Assembly: GCA_031264895.1 (NCBI GenBank)
Contig: JAISDI010000193.1
Coordinates: 1-10,365, forward strand
Length of the DNA stretch: 10,365 nucleotides
Direction: 5' to 3'
Source of the DNA: Endomicrobium sp.
Lineage (GTDB): Bacteria; Elusimicrobiota; Endomicrobiia; Endomicrobiales; Endomicrobiaceae
Shown here: positions 1 to 6,680 of the stretch, piece after piece
How the letters are laid out: each line of letters starts with the position of its first letter
Position numbering within the stretch: position 1 is the first letter of the stretch
Position numbers and translations under genes: made by a program
Notes under the pieces: generated by a model
Told to the model about the DNA's origin: nothing
What the model saw: only the letters and a program-made list of their open reading frames with translations
Database searches by the model: none

Positions 1-366
1 AATGGATACCCGATTACGACTTTCGGGTATGACAAATCTGTTTTTTACTTGTTTTTTACCAATCCCATAACTCATAAATACTTGTGGGTAATGGTAAGCT
101 CCACATGATGGGAATTAACGACAACGACAAAATGGATTCCCCCCGTATTACGACCTTATGGGGCAGGCTGCTAAGGAATAACAGCATTTCCGAACTTTCG
201 GGAATGACAAACGAGTGAAATCATTTTTGTCGTCATGAGCGAAGTTTGTAATCGGGCATGTTAAATACAAATTAGTGGGTTGATTTACTACAAAATTTTT
301 GCTGATAGAGGGTGGACAAATGGCAGATTTGGCAGAGAACTTGAGTGGGTTGGCGGGTTGCTTTTT
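1..366. other. Non-coding region downstream of pstB, repeat-rich
   Basis: I see no credible gene in this stretch. The minus-strand sequence that follows the pstB stop codon does not encode a PhoU-like protein, so the usual pst partner is absent here. A perfect 8-bp stem (ATACCCGA at 6-13 with TCGGGTAT at 23-30) opens the window. A related TTACGAC-containing motif recurs at 147-153 between a C-run and a G-run. Bases 113-130 (AATTAACGACAACGACAA) resemble the inner left end of the palindromic element found at 2889, 6146 and 6529, so a fragment of that family may lie here. No hairpin followed by a U-run is visible close to the pstB stop on the minus strand. Confidence 0.6.
9..256. repeat. Possible 250-bp element with imperfect terminal inverted repeats
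   Basis: Bases 9-33 and the reverse complement of 232-256 agree at 19 of 25 positions. They share the blocks CCCGATTAC at one end and ATGAC at the other. Inside lie two more copies of the theme (TTACGAC near 147, and TTTCGGGAATGACAA near 196). The layout suggests a small non-autonomous palindromic element or several nested ones. No coding capacity is seen. Because the inverted repeat is imperfect and the motif is short, chance clustering of a common palindrome family is also possible. Confidence 0.4.
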
Positions 367-1128
367 TTATCCGAATCTTCCTGTGATGTAATCTTCGGTT
401 TGTTTTTCTTTTGGGGAGACGAACATTGTGCCGGTTTTGTCTAACTCTATCAGTTTTCCCATTAGGAAGAAAGCGGTTCTGTCGCCTACCCTTGAGGCTT
501 GTTTTACATTGTTTGTTACTAGAATTATTGTGTATTTTTCTTTCAATTCAAGCATTGACTCTTCGACTTTGGCCGTAGAAATCGGGTCAAGGCCGGAACA
601 GGGCTCGTCAAATAAAATCACTTCGGGGTTTATCGCAAGTATTCTGGCTATGCACAGCCTTTGCTGCTGGCCGCCGGACAATTTTATTGCCGAAGCGTTT
701 AGCCTGTCTTTGACTTCATTCCATAATGAAGCGTCTTTTAAAGCCTGCTCGACAACATTGTCCTGCTCGCTTTTTTTCATGGCTATGCCAAGCCTTTTTG
801 GAGCGTAAACTATGTTTTCGTAAATTGTCATAGGAAGAGGTATCGGCATTGCAAAAAGCATTCCTACGCGCTTTCTTAGTTTTTCCATATTCATATGAAA
901 AATATTGTCGCTGTCAAGAAACACTTCGCCTTTTCTGGAATAGTTAGTGTCAAAATCGTTCATTCTGTTTAAGGTTCTTAAAAAAGTTGTTTTACCGCTG
1001 TTTGCCGGGCCTATTATCGTCAGGATTTCGTTTTTTTCAACATTGATATCCAACGATTCCAAAACGCATTTCCCGCCGTAAAAGCAGTTTAGATTATTGA
1101 CTTTTATTTTGTCTTTATTTTCTACCAT
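367..1128 (-). CDS. pstB: Phosphate ABC transporter ATP-binding protein PstB, with variant switch residues
   Basis: This is the ATPase of the high-affinity phosphate importer. It would dimerise on the cytoplasmic face of PstC and PstA and power uptake of phosphate delivered by PstS. At 253 aa the length is normal. Seen in the protein: Walker A GPANSGKT (40-47), ABC signature LSGGQ (150-154), Walker B VILFDE (170-175) and D-loop GLD (179-181), followed by the PstB-typical DPIST. Two switch residues differ from the usual PstB pattern. The Q-loop glutamine is Ala93 (codon GCA) and the H-loop histidine is Asn206 (codon AAC). I have an unverified memory of PstB-like proteins with a similar FAxPxPLP and VTN pattern, so this may be a real sub-lineage rather than decay, since the rest of the fold is well kept. 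The start ATG at 1128 overlaps the pstA stop by 7 nt and has AGGA about 10 nt upstream. It is the last gene of the run, and no phoU follows. Confidence 0.93.
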   Translation of the reverse strand: MVENKDKIKVNNLNCFYGGKCVLESLDINVEKNEILTIIGPANSGKTTFLRTLNRMNDFDTNYSRKGEVFLDSDNIFHMNMEKLRKRVGMLFAMPIPLPMTIYENIVYAPKRLGIAMKKSEQDNVVEQALKDASLWNEVKDRLNASAIKLSGGQQQRLCIARILAINPEVILFDEPCSGLDPISTAKVEESMLELKEKYTIILVTNNVKQASRVGDRTAFFLMGKLIELDKTGTMFVSPKEKQTEDYITGRFG

Positions 1129-1976
1129 TTTCTGCGTTTCCTAAAATATATTCTTGCTATTATTGCTACCAAACTCATGGACAGCACCATTATTAAAAGC
1201 ACTAAAGCCGTTCCGAAAATTATGTTTTTGGGCATATTCGGTATTTGCGTTGAAATGATAAACAGATGGTAAGGTAAAGTCATGACCTGATCAAAAACCG
1301 AGTTCGGAAGATGCGGAACGTAAAATGCCGCCGCAGTAAACAAAATCGGGGCGGTTTCGCCTGATATTCTTGCAATGCTTAAAATTGCGCCTGTTAAAAT
1401 TCCGGGAAGAGCGTTAGGCAAAACCACATACTGTATAGTCTGCCATCTGCTTACGCCAAGCGAAAGGCTGGCTTCCCTGAACGAATGCGGAACGCTTCTC
1501 AAAGCGCCTCTGGCCGTAGTTATGATAACGGGCAGTTCCATAATAGACAGCGTCAAAGCGCCTGCAATTATTGAAACACCAAGTTTCAAAAACATCACAA
1601 ATATTCCCAGACCGAACAATCCGTAAACTACCGACGGCACGCCTGCCAAATTTACTATAGCAAGGTTTATTGTTCTTGTTAAAAGATTATCTTTTGCATA
1701 CTCATTTAAATATATGGCCGCGCAAACGCCTATCGGGAGCGTTATTAAAATTGCGCACATAACTATCGAGAGAGTGCCGACTATCGCCGGAAGTATTCCC
1801 CCGCCTCTCATGCCGTCTGCCGGCATAGCCGTCAAAAATTCCCACGTTATTGCGGACGCGCCGTTTTTAACAATAATAAAAACTATTATCGTTACGGGAG
1901 TTATAACTAAAAGCGTCGCCAGAAATAATAAGGCATAAGAAAGTTTTTGCGACAGTTTCGGGCTTAATTTTATCAT
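1122..1976 (-). CDS. pstA: Phosphate ABC transporter permease PstA
   Basis: One of the two inner-membrane permease subunits of the phosphate importer, paired with PstC. The 284-aa protein has about six hydrophobic segments, beginning with one at roughly 13-36. The cytoplasmic EAA loop that docks PstB is seen as EASLSLGVSRWQTI (168-181), followed by the conserved LPNALPGILTGAILSIAR segment (186-203) and the SGETAP motif (205-210) typical of PstA. The C-terminus is basic (FRKRRKW). Its ATG overlaps the pstC stop codon as ATGA (1973-1976) and its end overlaps pstB by 7 nt, so translation of the three is probably coupled. PstA and PstC are homologous. This one is assigned to PstA by its SGETAPILFTAAAF stretch and its position between pstC and pstB. 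Confidence 0.95.
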   Translation of the reverse strand: MIKLSPKLSQKLSYALLFLATLLVITPVTIIVFIIVKNGASAITWEFLTAMPADGMRGGGILPAIVGTLSIVMCAILITLPIGVCAAIYLNEYAKDNLLTRTINLAIVNLAGVPSVVYGLFGLGIFVMFLKLGVSIIAGALTLSIMELPVIITTARGALRSVPHSFREASLSLGVSRWQTIQYVVLPNALPGILTGAILSIARISGETAPILFTAAAFYVPHLPNSVFDQVMTLPYHLFIISTQIPNMPKNIIFGTALVLLIMVLSMSLVAIIARIYFRKRRKW

Positions 1977-2845
1977 TTGCGTTTACTCTTTCCTAAAAAT
2001 AAATCAGCCACAAAATTAACTAAAAAAGTTATCACAAACAATACCAGTCCTATTGCGAACAATGCTCTGTAATGCAGGCCGCCTCTTACTGTTTCGCCCA
2101 TTTCCGCGGCAATCGTGGCAGTCATGGTTCTTACCGGCTCAAATATTGAACCCGGTATGTGCGCGGCGTTTCCCGTTACCATCATTACAGCCATTGTTTC
2201 GCCGATAACGCGCCCTATTCCGAGCATTATAGCTGCAATAATTCCGGGCATAGCGGCTTTCAAAACTATTCTTCTTATAGTCTGCCATTTGGTTGCGCCT
2301 AAAGCCAAAGCGCCTTCTTTATACTGCCAAGGAACAGAACGTATTGCGTCTTCCGATATGGTAACTATTGTGGGCATGGCCATAAAAGCAAGCATTATAG
2401 AACCCGAAAATGCGGTCAGCCCTGTAGGAACGCCGAACAATGTTCTAACTAAAGGAACAAGCGTGACCATGCCGACAAAACCTATAACTACGCTCGGGAT
2501 TGCCGCCATAAGTTCGACAAAAGATTTTAAAATATCTTTTATTGCCTGCGGAGCAATTTCAGAAATATAAAGCGCCGCCATCACGCCAAGCGGAACGGCG
2601 ATTATACACGCGCCAACAGTAACAAAAAGCGAGCCTATGATTAAAGGAAGAATACCAAACTGCGCAGGATCAGAGGTGGGATACCAGAATTTTCCTAAAA
2701 TAAATTTTGTAATGCCGCACTCTTTAAAGAAAGAAAACCCCTCTTTAAGCAAAAAACCAAAAATCAAAATAACAAAAATTATGGCTAATATCCCGCAGAT
2801 AAAAATTATTTTTTCTATTATTGAGTCTAGTATTTTTCTTTTCAT
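1973..2845 (-). CDS. pstC: Phosphate ABC transporter permease PstC
   Basis: The partner permease of PstA, 290 aa with about six membrane segments, the first at roughly 13-33. The EAA loop is KEGALALGATKWQTI (176-190), followed by MPGIIAAIMLGIGRVIGET (199-217), the conserved PstC segment containing the Arg and Glu of GRxxGE. The periplasmic loop with FLGKFWYPTSDP-like features (here residues 49-60) is typical of PstC. The ATG at 2845 has no obvious Shine-Dalgarno sequence: the bases before it are an AT-rich AACAATAAAACA. That is unusual among its neighbours. The gene is separated from pstS by a palindromic repeat, whose outer fragment (2867-2880) comes within about 20 bp of this start. pstC leads a tight pstC-pstA-pstB run. 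Confidence 0.95.
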   Translation of the reverse strand: MKRKILDSIIEKIIFICGILAIIFVILIFGFLLKEGFSFFKECGITKFILGKFWYPTSDPAQFGILPLIIGSLFVTVGACIIAVPLGVMAALYISEIAPQAIKDILKSFVELMAAIPSVVIGFVGMVTLVPLVRTLFGVPTGLTAFSGSIMLAFMAMPTIVTISEDAIRSVPWQYKEGALALGATKWQTIRRIVLKAAMPGIIAAIMLGIGRVIGETMAVMMVTGNAAHIPGSIFEPVRTMTATIAAEMGETVRGGLHYRALFAIGLVLFVITFLVNFVADLFLGKSKRK

Positions 2846-2888
2846 TGTTTTATTGTTATAAAAAATATTAATTAGTAGTTAAAAAAAC

Positions 2889-3110
2889 TAATTAGTAGTT
2901 AGTAATGAGTAATTAGTAATTAACGACTATGGAAAAAACGACAACAGCTACGGCTACGGCAACAAAGACTAACCTGAACGCTTATGAGATTGCTGTAACA
3001 ACAACGCTGGCCTTTTAGCAAAATTCGGCAGTGTTTGCGACAGCAAACCTCTTAATTTCCGCGCGTAAGCGCTCCTAAATTACTAATTACTCATTACTAA
3101 CTACTAATTA
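2889..3110. repeat. Palindromic element copy 1, perfect 33-bp terminal inverted repeat
   Basis: Bases 2889-2921 are the exact reverse complement of 3078-3110, so the 222-bp element can fold into a 33-bp stem as DNA cruciform or RNA. The arms are built from short TAATTAC and AGTAATT-type units. The right part of the core carries two small perfect hairpins: GTTTGC-GACA-GCAAAC (3033-3048) and GCGC-GTAA-GCGC (3061-3072). The same core is found in copies 2 and 3. An extra partial arm end (ATTAATTAGTAGTT) lies at 2867-2880, as if the outer end had been duplicated. The element fills nearly the whole gap between pstS and pstC, and its right end supplies the pstS stop codon (3108-3110). It has no coding capacity and looks like a MITE or large REP-like element. 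Confidence 0.88.
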
Positions 3111-3980
3111 ATTGATTATCGGTACAAAATCCGTCTCAAGTACTATCTTTTGTCCTTCATCAGATAAAGCGTAATCTATAAACTCTTTGACCATACCTTT
3201 AGGCTGGCCGTCGGTGTAGAGATATAACGGCCTTGATACCGGATATTTTCCGCTCATGACATTGTCTGGGGTCGGATAAATATATGCGCCGGACGCATTT
3301 ACGGCAACGGAAACGGCTTTGATTCCATTGTTTATGAAACCCATGCCAACATATCCCAAGGCATTCGGGTTTTGGTAGACTTCGTCATAAATTGCCTGTG
3401 AAGACGGCATTAAAAGAGATTGCGGGGCAAACTCGTCTTTTGAATTTTTATCCCCGCGCCTTATAACATGTTCTTTAAAAAACATATGCGTTCCGGAATT
3501 GCTTTCTCTTGAAAGAATTACTATCTTTCTGTCTTGGCCGCCTACTTCTTTCCAATTTGTTATTTTAGCCATAAAAATATCCCGCAGCTGCTCTATGGTC
3601 AAATTATCTACCGGATTATTTTTATTTACTAATATTGCCAAACCGTCAAGCCCGACAATAAACTCAACGGGATTGATATTTTTGTTTTCGGCAAGCGTCC
3701 GCTCTTTATCTTCAATTTCGCGCGAAGACATCGCTATGTCGCATGTGCCGTTCATTAAAGCGGCAAAGCCCGTGCCGGAACCGCCGCCCGTAACCCCAAC
3801 GTTCATTTCAGGTTTGTCCGCAACAAATCTTTCAGCCCATACTTGTATGAGGTTTACTATAGTGTCGGAGCCTTTGATCTGCATAGAAGCGCCGTACTTT
3901 CCGTTTTCTTTAGGCCTTGTGCATGCGCAAATAAATAAAACCGCAAAAAATATAACCGCCGTTAATTTAAAACGTTTCAT
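3108..3980 (-). CDS. pstS: Phosphate-binding lipoprotein PstS
   Basis: The extracytoplasmic receptor that captures phosphate and hands it to PstC and PstA. From the ATG at 3980 it is 290 aa. It has a lipoprotein signal: MKRFK, a hydrophobic stretch (8-17), then the lipobox ICAC with the acylated Cys at 20. Ligand-site motifs are GSDT (37-40), GGGSGTG (65-71) and SRESNSGTH (158-166). ALGYVGMGF (207-215) is also typical of the family. The ATG overlaps the guaA stop by one base (TAATG). An in-frame ATG three codons upstream at 3989 would add MGI and overlap guaA by 10 nt. I prefer 3980 because it gives a normal signal-peptide start and the usual TAATG coupling, but a GGGA sits only 4 nt from it, so the choice is open. 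The stop codon lies in the end of the palindromic repeat, so the original C-terminus may have been altered slightly by the insertion. Confidence 0.93.
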   Translation of the reverse strand: MKRFKLTAVIFFAVLFICACTRPKENGKYGASMQIKGSDTIVNLIQVWAERFVADKPEMNVGVTGGGSGTGFAALMNGTCDIAMSSREIEDKERTLAENKNINPVEFIVGLDGLAILVNKNNPVDNLTIEQLRDIFMAKITNWKEVGGQDRKIVILSRESNSGTHMFFKEHVIRRGDKNSKDEFAPQSLLMPSSQAIYDEVYQNPNALGYVGMGFINNGIKAVSVAVNASGAYIYPTPDNVMSGKYPVSRPLYLYTDGQPKGMVKEFIDYALSDEGQKIVLETDFVPIIN

Positions 3981-5509
3981 TATTCCCATTCGATAGTCGC
4001 AGGGGGTTTGTTAGAAATATCATAAACCACTCTGTTTGCGCCTTTAACTTCATTTATAATTCTTGAGGATATTTTTCCCAGCAGTTCATACGGCAGTTTT
4101 ACCCAGTCCGCAGTCATTGCGTCTTCGGAATTTACGGCTCTTAGAACTATAACATGTTCATAAGTTCTTGCGTCGCCCATAACCCCGACCGTTTTAACCG
4201 GAAGAATTATGGCAAAAGACTGCCATATTTTTTCGTATAAGCCCGCTTTTATAATTTCCTGAGTAACGATATTGTCGGCTTCTTTTAAAATTTTGAGTTT
4301 TTCTTCGGTAATATCTCCGAGACATCTCACTGCAAGGCCAGGACCGGGAAAGGGCTGTCTGTTGATTATTTCTTCGGGTATTGCCAGTTCCCTTCCTAAA
4401 ATCCTTACTTCGTCTTTGAACAGGAATTTTAAAGGTTCCACAAGTTTCATTTTCATTTTTTCAGGAAGTCCGCCGACATTGTGATGGCTTTTTATCGGCG
4501 CTTTCGAACCTTTTATCGAAACGCTTTCTATGACGTCCGGATATATCGTTCCCTGTAAAAGATAATCTATGCTTTTAAGTTTTTTTGCTTCCCTGTCAAA
4601 AACTTCTATAAAAGTATGCCCTATGATTTTACGCTTTTTTTCAGGGTCGGTCACGTTTTTAAGTTTCGATAAAAATTCCTTTTTCGCGTCGATAATTTTA
4701 AGATTTGCGCCGAACTTTTTACCGAAAATCTTTTTTACTCTTTCGGTCTCGCCGAGTTTTTGAAGTCCGTGGTCTACGTAAACGCAAAAAAGCCTTTTAC
4801 CGATTGCTTTATGAATCATTACAGCCGCAACAGAAGAATCTACCCCGCCTGAAAGCGCGCAAAGAACTTTTCCGCCGCCGACTTGCCGTTTAATTCTTTT
4901 GACTTCGTCTACTATGTAGGATTTCATTGTCCAGTCGCGCTTTGAGCCGCATATATTGAATATAAAATTTTGAATGATTTTTTTGCCGTTGACCGAGTGC
5001 TTTACTTCGGGGTGAAACTGTACGCCGTATATGTGATTTTTTACGTCTTCGATTGCCGCATAAGGAGAGTTGTCCGACTTTGCGGTTATTTTAAAACCGC
5101 CGGGGATTTTTGAAAGTTTGTCGCCGTGGCTCATCCAGAGTATTTCTTTGGCTTTTAAACCTTTAAAAAGAGCGCATCCGTTTTTAACGTCTACGCTTGC
5201 AAGCCCGAACTCTCTGTGTTTTGAAGGTTTGACTTTTCCGCCGAGATGCTCGGCAATAAGCTGCATGCCGTAACAAATTCCCAAAATCGGCACGCCGAGA
5301 TTCCAAATTTCCGTATCAGGCCACGGAGCGCCTTTTGCATAAACGCTTTCATATCCGCCGGAAAGAATGATTCCTTTTAAGTCTTTTAATCCGTCGAAAG
5401 ATTTTATAGGTTTGTTGCCCGGATAAATTTCACAGTATACTTTTTCTTCTCTTATGCGTCTTGCGATAAGCTGCGTGTATTGCGAACCGAAATCTAAAAT
5501 TAAAATCAT
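3980..5509 (-). CDS. guaA: GMP synthase (glutamine-hydrolysing) GuaA
   Basis: Converts XMP to GMP using ATP and ammonia from glutamine, the last step of guanine nucleotide synthesis in the cytoplasm. At 509 aa it is a full-length single-chain enzyme. The N-terminal class I glutamine amidotransferase domain has the triad Cys79 (in GICYGMQ), His166 and Glu168 (in FHPEV). The ATP-pyrophosphatase domain begins near 195 and has the P-loop SGGVDSS (220-226). The C-terminal dimerisation domain contains RQPFPGPGLAVR (384-395) and ends in KPPATIEWE, as expected for the family. The start at 5509 gives the standard opening ILILDFGSQYTQLIARR. A G-rich run lies 10-20 nt upstream, but no classical Shine-Dalgarno is close to the ATG. 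It directly abuts pstS, which is an unusual partner for a purine gene. Confidence 0.98.
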   Translation of the reverse strand: MILILDFGSQYTQLIARRIREEKVYCEIYPGNKPIKSFDGLKDLKGIILSGGYESVYAKGAPWPDTEIWNLGVPILGICYGMQLIAEHLGGKVKPSKHREFGLASVDVKNGCALFKGLKAKEILWMSHGDKLSKIPGGFKITAKSDNSPYAAIEDVKNHIYGVQFHPEVKHSVNGKKIIQNFIFNICGSKRDWTMKSYIVDEVKRIKRQVGGGKVLCALSGGVDSSVAAVMIHKAIGKRLFCVYVDHGLQKLGETERVKKIFGKKFGANLKIIDAKKEFLSKLKNVTDPEKKRKIIGHTFIEVFDREAKKLKSIDYLLQGTIYPDVIESVSIKGSKAPIKSHHNVGGLPEKMKMKLVEPLKFLFKDEVRILGRELAIPEEIINRQPFPGPGLAVRCLGDITEEKLKILKEADNIVTQEIIKAGLYEKIWQSFAIILPVKTVGVMGDARTYEHVIVLRAVNSEDAMTADWVKLPYELLGKISSRIINEVKGANRVVYDISNKPPATIEWE

Positions 5510-5569
5510 TGACTTAAACCGCCCCCCCTAGTAATGATTAACAGATCTGCGACAGAATCAATGTGGAGT

Positions 5570-5575
5570 ATTATA
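5570..5575 (-). promoter_or_regulatory. Possible -10 box (TATAAT) upstream of guaA
   Basis: A consensus TATAAT lies on the minus strand directly after the dcd stop codon, 61 nt before the guaA ATG. The matching -35 region would lie inside the end of dcd and is not a recognisable TTGACA. The 66-nt gap also holds a G-run just before guaA. It could be an independent promoter for guaA and the pst genes, or chance in AT-rich DNA. Confidence 0.3.
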
Positions 5576-6130
5576 CTAAATTTTGGCTGAAGTTATAGCT
5601 TTTTGCGCCTGATATTTGCCTTTTCTGTCCGCATAAGACACTTCGCACGTTTCGCTTGCTCCAAGGAAAAGCACCTGCGCGATACCTTCGTTTGCATAAA
5701 CTTTTACGGCAGAAGAAGACGTATTGGCTATCGAAAGAGTTACAAAACCTTCCCATTCCGGCTCAAAAGGGGTAACATTTACAAAAATGCCGCACCTTGC
5801 ATAAGTAGATTTTCCAAAAGCTATTGTAACTACGTCTCTCGGAATACGAAAATATTCTACGGTTTTACCCAGAATTATGGAATTTGGAGCAATAACTATA
5901 TGCCCGTCAACCGTAACTTTTTCAAACAAAGCATCCGCCGAAGTTTTTGGATCAAGAATTTTCCCGCCCGCATTTTTCATAATCATAAACTCATTCGAAA
6001 GCCGCATATCGTACCCATAAGAAGAAGTCCCGAAAGAAATTTTTCCGTCTCTGACTTGCCCCGCTTCAAAAGGCTCTATCATTTTATGTTCAAGCGCCAT
6101 CTTTTTTATCCACTTGTCATTTTTTACCAT
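5576..6130 (-). CDS. dcd: dCTP deaminase Dcd, lacking the expected catalytic glutamate
   Basis: The family deaminates dCTP to dUTP, which dUTPase then turns into dUMP for thymidylate synthesis. The 184-aa length fits the short Dcd group. Seen: DKWIKK opening, SSYGYDMRLSNEF (36-48), GKSTYARCG (106-114) with the conserved Ser108 and Arg112, NVTPFEPEWEGFV (118-130), and KVYANEGIAQVLF (143-155). The C-terminal SYADRKGKYQAQ (165-176) closes over nucleotide in homologs. The glutamate that acts as general base in E. coli Dcd (Glu138, in VLEFYN) aligns with Ser133 here (VTLSIAN; codon TCG). All other landmarks are kept, so the frame is sound. Activity may be reduced, altered or supported by another residue. 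The ATG at 6130 has GGAG 7 nt upstream, and palindromic element copy 2 starts only about 16 bp upstream of the start codon. Confidence 0.93.
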   Translation of the reverse strand: MVKNDKWIKKMALEHKMIEPFEAGQVRDGKISFGTSSYGYDMRLSNEFMIMKNAGGKILDPKTSADALFEKVTVDGHIVIAPNSIILGKTVEYFRIPRDVVTIAFGKSTYARCGIFVNVTPFEPEWEGFVTLSIANTSSSAVKVYANEGIAQVLFLGASETCEVSYADRKGKYQAQKAITSAKI

Positions 6131-6145
6131 TATTTTACTCCATAT

Positions 6146-6271
6146 TAATTAGTAGTTAGTAATTAGTAATTAGTAATTTAGGAGCGCTTACGCGCATTTT
6201 AAGAGGTTTGCTGTCGCAAACACAGTTTTGTTGCCGTTAATTACTAATTACTCATTATTAACTAATAATTT
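6146..6271. repeat. Palindromic element copy 2 (inverted relative to copies 1 and 3)
   Basis: A 126-bp short version of the family, with arms at 6146-6178 and 6239-6271 that are imperfect inverted repeats. The core is in the opposite orientation: GCGC-TTAC-GCGC (6184-6195) and GTTTGC-TGTC-GCAAAC (6206-6221). It lacks the roughly 100-bp inner left section present in copy 1. One end lies next to the dcd ribosome-binding site. The other end contains the stop codon of the gene remnant at 6262-6399. Confidence 0.85.
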
Positions 6272-6399
6272 TTTATCCATATTGAATTTGCAAGTACCAC
6301 CCCGTAACCGCCTTTTAAAACCTCTGCCTCTGCTGACCTAACAAGATCTAAAGACGAATATTTGTCAGTATCCTTTTGTGTATCGCCTACTAAAACCCG
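6262..6399 (-). pseudogene. 5'-truncated gene remnant of unknown function
   Basis: The minus strand has an open frame of 45 codons (R/VLVGDTQKDTDKYSS..., then LVRSAEAEVLKGG, ending in SIWIKNY) with a protein-like composition. It stops at TAG (6262-6264) inside the end of palindromic element copy 2. Upstream it runs into an in-frame TGA at 6400-6402, with no ATG and no ribosome-binding site. The sequence beyond that is the repeat starting near 6411. This looks like the C-terminal end of a gene whose 5' part was lost when repeats arrived. I do not recognise the family. The alternative is a chance open frame, though it is unusually free of the AT-rich bias of the surrounding DNA. Confidence 0.4.
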
Positions 6400-6410
6400 T
6401 CATTCATGAG

Positions 6411-6502
6411 AAAAATCCCCCGTCCGCTCCGCGTCCACCCCCTTTAAAAAAAAGGGGGAATTTCGGATTTTCCACATTGGGAATTCACGAAGTTTTAGAA
6501 AA
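6411..6502. repeat. C-run/G-run palindromic element A with two degenerate 24-bp units
   Basis: AAAAATCCCCC at 6411-6421 is mirrored by GGGGGAATTT at 6454-6463. An inner 8-bp stem (CCCCCTTT 6438-6445 with AAAGGGGG 6451-6458) has a 5-A loop. Between the outer arms is a GTCCGCTCCGCGTCC segment. The same architecture occurs at 9137-9190. The G-run leads into two units of about 24 bp (6454-6477 and 6478-6502) of the kind found in tandem at 9184-9353. Confidence 0.7.
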
Positions 6503-6528
6503 GAGACAATGTTAAGCTGTTTTGCTAT

Positions 6529-6675
6529 AGTAATTAACGACAACGGCAACAAAGACTACCCCGCCGCAACGGCAATTACGGCATAGACTATGTTTGCGAC
6601 AGCGAACCTCTTAAATTGCGCGTAAGCGCTCCTCAATTACTAATTACTAATTACTCATTACTAACTACTAATTAA
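6529..6675. repeat. Palindromic element copy 3, left arm truncated
   Basis: Same orientation as copy 1. The left arm is reduced to TAGTAATTAACG (6529-6540), while the right arm (6635-6675) is longer by one AT-rich unit. The core begins GACAACGGCAACAAAGACTA and ends with the two family hairpins, GTTTGC-GACA-GCGAAC (6592-6607) and GCGC-GTAA-GCGC (6618-6629). Relative to copy 1, one base of the first hairpin has changed to give a G-U pair if read as plus-strand RNA. The right end lies only about 5 bp from the nrdJ stop codon. Confidence 0.82.
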
Positions 6676-6680
6676 CAGCA

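Noticed and set aside
1..366. phoU gene or fragment after pstB
   Set aside because: No minus-strand frame of useful length or PhoU-like motif is present.
319..390. Short plus-strand frame starting ATGGCAGAT
   Set aside because: Only 23 codons, overlaps the end of pstB on the other strand and has no ribosome-binding site.
5603..6148. 181-codon open frame on the plus strand opposite dcd
   Set aside because: It is antisense to a well-supported gene and its peptide has no recognisable domain; it is a codon-bias shadow.
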